From CAYJAD01 sp964368075 (lineage in GTDB: Bacteria; Desulfobacterota; Desulfovibrionia; Desulfovibrionales; Desulfovibrionaceae), in the NCBI GenBank assembly GCA_964368075.1, contig CAYJAD010000008.1, forward strand, positions 1-64,000: a DNA stretch of 64,000 nt, read 5' to 3'. Under the pieces are notes generated by a model. It was not told where the DNA came from and did not search any database. It saw only the letters and a list, made by a program, of their open reading frames with translations. The first letter of the stretch is position 1. Every line of letters begins with the position of its first letter. Below, piece after piece: positions 60,195 to 64,000 of this stretch. The translations under genes were made by a program, and so were the position numbers.

Positions 60195-63191
60195 ATGAGT
60201 CAAGATTTTATGGATGCTGAGATTTTTGCTGACTTTATCATTGAAGCACGTGAACATCTCGAGACTATTGAGCCCAATTTGCTGGAGCTGGAAAAATACC
60301 CTGACAATCTTGATTTGATCAATGAGATTTTCCGCCCCATGCACTCGCTCAAAGGCGCCTCTGGTTTTCTTGGGTTAAACAATATTAACAAATTAGCTCA
60401 TAGATGCGAAAATATTCTTGACGATGTCAGACATGCTAAAATGTCAATGACTTCTGGAGTTATGGATATTATTCTCGCTTCAACAGATGCTCTGCGTCAA
60501 ATGCTTGACGTGCTGGAAAGTGCCAATACCGACGAGGGCGTTCCCATTGAAGACCTTGTGACGGAAATTGATAAACTCATGGAAAACAAGGGCGAAATCA
60601 TTGCTGAAGCCGTTGAAGCAAGCGTAGAAGAAGCCGCCCCTGAAATGGCGGAAAGCACCCCTGCACAAGATGCTACTGAAATACAGAATGCGAATGCGCA
60701 AAGCACCGAGCAGGTCAGTGATGTGCAAGCTTCCGACACAGATGTGGTCAATGCTTCCGGTACCAAACTGAAAAAAAGTGATAAAAGCCCTAAAGAATGG
60801 ATTCAGGCATTTCCTCTTTTACCTGAGTATAAACTTACCGCCTTTGGTGAGGGGCACCTCAAAGACTTTATCGATGAATCACAAGATATTGTGGCCAATC
60901 TTAACGATGGCCTTTTATCCTTAGAAGGCGAAGGACAAGGCCAAGAAGAACTCATCAACGACCTTTTCCGCTTTTTCCATAATTTAAAAGGAAATAGCGG
61001 TATTATTGGCTACGAGCAAATTAACCTGCTTACACATGAAGCGGAAACTGTGCTCAATAATATGCGTCGTGGTGAAACAAAGCCTATACCTGAACTCATT
61101 GATTTACTCCTCTTTGTTGTAGACATAATAGAAATTCTTATCGACGCCATTGATACTTCAAAAGGTACAGCATCTCCTCCGGACACAGGTGAAGTGCTTC
61201 ATCAATTAAAAGAAGCCTTGGCTGGTGGCCCCATTATGCTTCCTGCCAGCATGTATGAAGAAGTTTCTGCTAGCGATACAAGCGATTCAAGCGATACTGC
61301 TCCGGCAACTGCCAGCACCACTGATTCTGTAAAACCGCCGGCCGTAGTTGCCATGGGCACCGACGATGATGATATGGAAATTTTCCGCCTCACGGTGGCA
61401 CAGCAATTAGAAATTATCCGCTCCGGTATGGAAACTCTGCAAAACGATAGCAGTCATGGACCTTCCAAAGACGCTATTTACCGCAGTCTTATAGCTATTA
61501 AAAACGCTTCATCTTTTGTAGAACTACCCGATATTAAAGAATATTGCGAACGCACAGCCGGTATTGTAGATTCGGCACGCTCTTCTGATATGGACTTTGG
61601 CCTCTTGCTAGATATGCTCTCTCAAGAAATTGAAATCATACGTGAAATGGTGATCAAAGCTCTTGATGGTGCTAGCCTAGATTTATCTCGTGACGCTGCC
61701 CAAGATAAAGAGGATAAAAAAGACACAGAAGAGAAACAAACAGAAACAGCACCGGTTGCGGCTCCTGAAGCCCCCAAAGCACAAAGTACCCCAGAAGCCA
61801 AGGTGGAAAGCAAGCCCGCTGCGGCACCTGTCGTTGCACCTGTTGCTGAGCCTGCTGTTGCGGAGCAAAAAGCTGTTGCACCAAAGCCTGCTGCGCCTCC
61901 GGCAAAACCGGCTGCACCAAAGCCAGCTCCAGCCGCTAATGCAAAGCAAGCACCCCAAGAAGCTAAGGTGGAAAGCAAGCCCGCCTCCTCTACCATTCGT
62001 GTGGATCATGAGAAACTTGACCACCTTATGAACCTCATTGGCGAGCTTATTATCAATAGAAACAGATATACGCTTATTGCTCGCCACCTAGAAGAAGCTA
62101 ACACCAGTGCTGATATTTCGCATGTGGCCCAAAGTCTTTCTGAAACCACCTATGCCATGGCTCGTATTTCTGATGATTTACAAGACACCATCATGAAAGT
62201 GCGCATGGTGCCTGTGGCCTCTGTCTTCTCACGTTTTCCACGTTTGGTGCGTGACCTTTCGCGCAAAAGTGGTAAAGAAGTGGATCTTGTCCTCGAAGGT
62301 GAAGAAACAGAACTGGATAAGAGCGTTGTAGAAGTTATCGGCGATCCTTTAGTTCACCTTATTCGTAACTCCGTGGACCACGGCATCGAAGCCCAAGAAG
62401 ACCGCATAGCTAAAGGTAAACCCGTTAAAGGCCGCGTAACATTACGTGCCTTCCATAAGGGTAACTCTGTTGCCATTGAAATTGAAGACGATGGTAAAGG
62501 TATTGACCCCGAAAAAATGCGCGAAGTGGCTATTCGCAAGGGTATTATTACCCCTGACGACGCAAAACAGTTGGATGACCGTGAAGCTATGGAGCTTATC
62601 TTTGCTCCCGGTTTTTCTTCTGCCGAAGTCATCACAGATATTTCTGGACGTGGTGTGGGCATGGACGTAGTGCGTACCAATATCAAAAACCTTAAAGGTA
62701 GTGTAAATATTACTTCCGAGTTAGGAAAAGGCACGCGCTTTACCCTACTCTTGCCTTTAACATTGGCTATTATTGACGCACTTATGGTCACCGTAGCCGA
62801 AGAAATGTACGCCATTCCTTTAGATTCTGTATCAGAAACCACTAAAATTGATGCAGACTTATTGACAGATATTAATGGCCGCAAAGCCTTGACTTTGCGT
62901 GGAGAAGTATTAGGTATTATAGAGCTTTCAGAAATTCTAAATCTGCCTCCGCCAGCAGAAGAACCAGAAATGCTTTCCGTGGTTGTTATCCACGATAATG
63001 GAAGACGCCTTGGCGTCGTGGTAGATACCTTGCTTGAAAGACAAGAAGTGGTTATTAAACCCCTCGGTTCATACCTTGGTGATTTAAAAGGCATTTCTGG
63101 TGCTACCATCATGGGAGATGGGTCAGTTATTCTTATTCTTGATCCCCATGAAATTTATTCCATATCCACCTCAAAAGCTCCAATGGTGTAA
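60195..63191 (+). CDS. cheA: Chemotaxis histidine kinase CheA with two Hpt domains and one degenerate Hpt
   Basis: CheA passes phosphate from the kinase core to CheY and CheB. The 998-residue protein has Hpt 1 with HSLKGASGF (His50) and Hpt 2 with HNLKGNSGI (His262). A third Hpt-like segment (about 395-510) shows YRSLIAIKNASSFVEL, with Ile433 where His should be. A Pro/Ala-rich linker (about 515-597), a dimerisation segment, HATPase (HLIRNSVDHG, DDGKGIDPEKM, GRGVGMDVVR) and a terminal CheW domain follow. I use the ATG at 60195 (MSQDFMDAEIF) with AAGGGTG upstream; an earlier in-frame start at 60177 lacks a good site. Confidence 0.95.
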   Translation: MSQDFMDAEIFADFIIEAREHLETIEPNLLELEKYPDNLDLINEIFRPMHSLKGASGFLGLNNINKLAHRCENILDDVRHAKMSMTSGVMDIILASTDALRQMLDVLESANTDEGVPIEDLVTEIDKLMENKGEIIAEAVEASVEEAAPEMAESTPAQDATEIQNANAQSTEQVSDVQASDTDVVNASGTKLKKSDKSPKEWIQAFPLLPEYKLTAFGEGHLKDFIDESQDIVANLNDGLLSLEGEGQGQEELINDLFRFFHNLKGNSGIIGYEQINLLTHEAETVLNNMRRGETKPIPELIDLLLFVVDIIEILIDAIDTSKGTASPPDTGEVLHQLKEALAGGPIMLPASMYEEVSASDTSDSSDTAPATASTTDSVKPPAVVAMGTDDDDMEIFRLTVAQQLEIIRSGMETLQNDSSHGPSKDAIYRSLIAIKNASSFVELPDIKEYCERTAGIVDSARSSDMDFGLLLDMLSQEIEIIREMVIKALDGASLDLSRDAAQDKEDKKDTEEKQTETAPVAAPEAPKAQSTPEAKVESKPAAAPVVAPVAEPAVAEQKAVAPKPAAPPAKPAAPKPAPAANAKQAPQEAKVESKPASSTIRVDHEKLDHLMNLIGELIINRNRYTLIARHLEEANTSADISHVAQSLSETTYAMARISDDLQDTIMKVRMVPVASVFSRFPRLVRDLSRKSGKEVDLVLEGEETELDKSVVEVIGDPLVHLIRNSVDHGIEAQEDRIAKGKPVKGRVTLRAFHKGNSVAIEIEDDGKGIDPEKMREVAIRKGIITPDDAKQLDDREAMELIFAPGFSSAEVITDISGRGVGMDVVRTNIKNLKGSVNITSELGKGTRFTLLLPLTLAIIDALMVTVAEEMYAIPLDSVSETTKIDADLLTDINGRKALTLRGEVLGIIELSEILNLPPPAEEPEMLSVVVIHDNGRRLGVVVDTLLERQEVVIKPLGSYLGDLKGISGATIMGDGSVILILDPHEIYSISTSKAPMV

Positions 63192-63218
63192 TACTTTGAA
63201 ATACAAATAAATCATTTA

Positions 63219-63253
63219 AGGGCGGTAGTTTTAAAACTTACCGCTCTTTTTTA
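63219..63253 (+). terminator. Terminator of the che operon
   Basis: GGGCGGTA-GTTTT pairs with AAAAC-TTACCGCTC with small imperfections and is followed by a T-run. It lies about 28 bp after the cheA stop. Confidence 0.8.
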
Positions 63254-63606
63254 TACCCTCAAAAATTTTGTGTTAAACCTCCTCGCAATTATTTTCTTTA
63301 GAAAAGTTGGAAAAATTTTTTACTTACTTTTCCATAAGCAAAACAAAAGACTAAAGCTCATCATCCTACAAAACAAATGACTACACCTATTTTTTATACA
63401 CTAAACTAAAATTAACGTAGCCTAAGCGCGTATGTTATAAATTAACCAATTCTAATATATCTTAAAATACAGTTTACGTAATGCATTTTAAATATATTGC
63501 TGATAAAGGAATAATGTGCTCGTTGCACCTTCAAACTACATTTATATGATAAAGAAAAACAGAATAATTTTACATGAATACATTCTTTTTTGATTAAAGG
63601 ACTTTT
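63254..63606. other. AT-rich non-coding region before the terminal PAS gene
   Basis: About 350 bp with a strong AT bias and many A/T tracts after the che terminator. The promoter of the 63607 gene must be here but I cannot fix it. No gene or repeat is visible. Confidence 0.4.
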
Positions 63607-64000
63607 ATGCAATACAATTGTAATGAAAAAGATGATTTGGCCAGCGTTTTTTTGGAGCAAGCATTTAAAGACCACAAAAGCCCCATATGCTGCTGGAATT
63701 TAAATGGTAAAATTCTCTATTGCTCAAAAAGTTTTTTAGATATATTTCGCGCAAAAACAAAAGAAGAAGTGGGAGAAAATTTTTCCTTATTCAGTCCTCC
63801 CATACAACCCAGCGGAAAATCTTCTCAGGAAGAAAAACAGCATTTTCTAACTGTAGCTGTACGCGAGAATTATGTGCGTTTTTACTGGATGCACTACTTG
63901 CCTTGGGCCGGTGAAAAATCGGTAGAATACACCATAACTACTCTAAAGCATAACGATACAGTTCTCTTAGTGGGTTTTATGCATAATGCTATTGCCAGTG
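63607..64000 (+). CDS. PAS-domain protein, truncated by the window end
   Basis: An open frame starts at the ATG at 63607, after AAAGGAC, and runs without a stop to the last base. About 131 residues are visible: MQYNCNEKDDLASVFLEQAF, then SPICCWNLNGKILYCSKSFLDIF, a typical PAS entry, and further strands such as VRFYWMHYLPWAGEKS. No output domain is reached. Because it follows kinases and a che operon it may be a sensor kinase, a c-di-GMP enzyme or a receptor; the sequence cannot decide. Confidence 0.8.
   Translation, partial: MQYNCNEKDDLASVFLEQAFKDHKSPICCWNLNGKILYCSKSFLDIFRAKTKEEVGENFSLFSPPIQPSGKSSQEEKQHFLTVAVRENYVRFYWMHYLPWAGEKSVEYTITTLKHNDTVLLVGFMHNAIAS

Noticed and set aside
1..64000. CRISPR arrays, restriction-modification, toxin-antitoxin or prophage modules
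   Set aside because: No regularly spaced repeat series, nuclease/methylase pair, toxin-antitoxin pair or phage structural gene was seen on either strand.

Overview
The window looks like a chromosomal segment of a host-associated or otherwise AT-leaning member of the Desulfovibrionaceae (Desulfovibrio/Bilophila/Lawsonia side of the Desulfobacterota). The evidence is a dissimilatory-type ATP sulfurylase (sat) with a strong candidate Rex operator in its promoter, orphan [NiFe]-hydrogenase maturation genes, a RluA-family pseudouridine synthase fused to dephospho-CoA kinase, a T1SS/LapG-type adhesin-processing locus, and a cheB-HEAT-cheR-parA-cheW-cheY-cheA operon. The assignment rests on gene content and protein style; no 16S gene is present.

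Layout. 1-4.5 kb: a partial 186-bp-period repeat, tRNA-Pro(UGG) with its terminator, small conserved proteins, hypC and a hydrogenase maturation protease, rpmB, and the RluD-CoaE fusion. 4.5-10.7 kb: secA, then rpsB-tsf, cysE and a 44-residue lipoprotein gene. 10.8-18.4 kb (all minus): an autotransporter-barrel protein, ilvC, ilvN, ilvB, a DUF465 gene, yggT, a HAD phosphatase and an unknown gene. 18.6-24.2 kb: tatA, a double-ACT protein, an SGNH-hydrolase-like protein, an unknown protein, rpsT, an ArsC-like protein lacking the usual catalytic arginine, and a DUF1848 gene bracketed by structured inverted repeats. 24.2-30.4 kb (minus): psd, pssA, leuA, leuC, leuD, leuB, read in that order of transcription. 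30.4-37.2 kb (minus): an NFACT/RqcH protein, dksA, a PP-loop thiouridylase-like protein, a two-domain PPK2 and sat.

37.7-49.8 kb (plus) is the most distinctive block. It holds a TolC-type porin, a T1SS ABC transporter with a 260-residue low-complexity leader, an HlyD adaptor, a membrane-bound PAS/HD-GYP-like protein, a glycosyltransferase, a LapG-family periplasmic cysteine protease and a second membrane-bound PAS/HD-GYP-like protein. Both HD-GYP-like domains have lost their metal ligands in the same way (HD to SQ, HH to MY or MN). I read this as a LapG surface-adhesin release switch in which catalytically dead HD-GYP receptors stand where other bacteria use the dead GGDEF-EAL protein LapD. 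The adhesin itself is not in the window.

50.0-63.2 kb (plus): two tandem paralogous hybrid histidine kinases (GAF, cysteine-motif PAS, HisKA, HATPase, REC), then a chemotaxis-type operon with a HEAT-repeat protein, a ParA-like ATPase and a CheA carrying two intact and one degenerate Hpt domain. The window ends inside a new PAS-domain gene. Intergenic regions carry a recurring family of GGGGAAACTTTT-type hairpins and a 192-bp element with 16-bp terminal inverted repeats.
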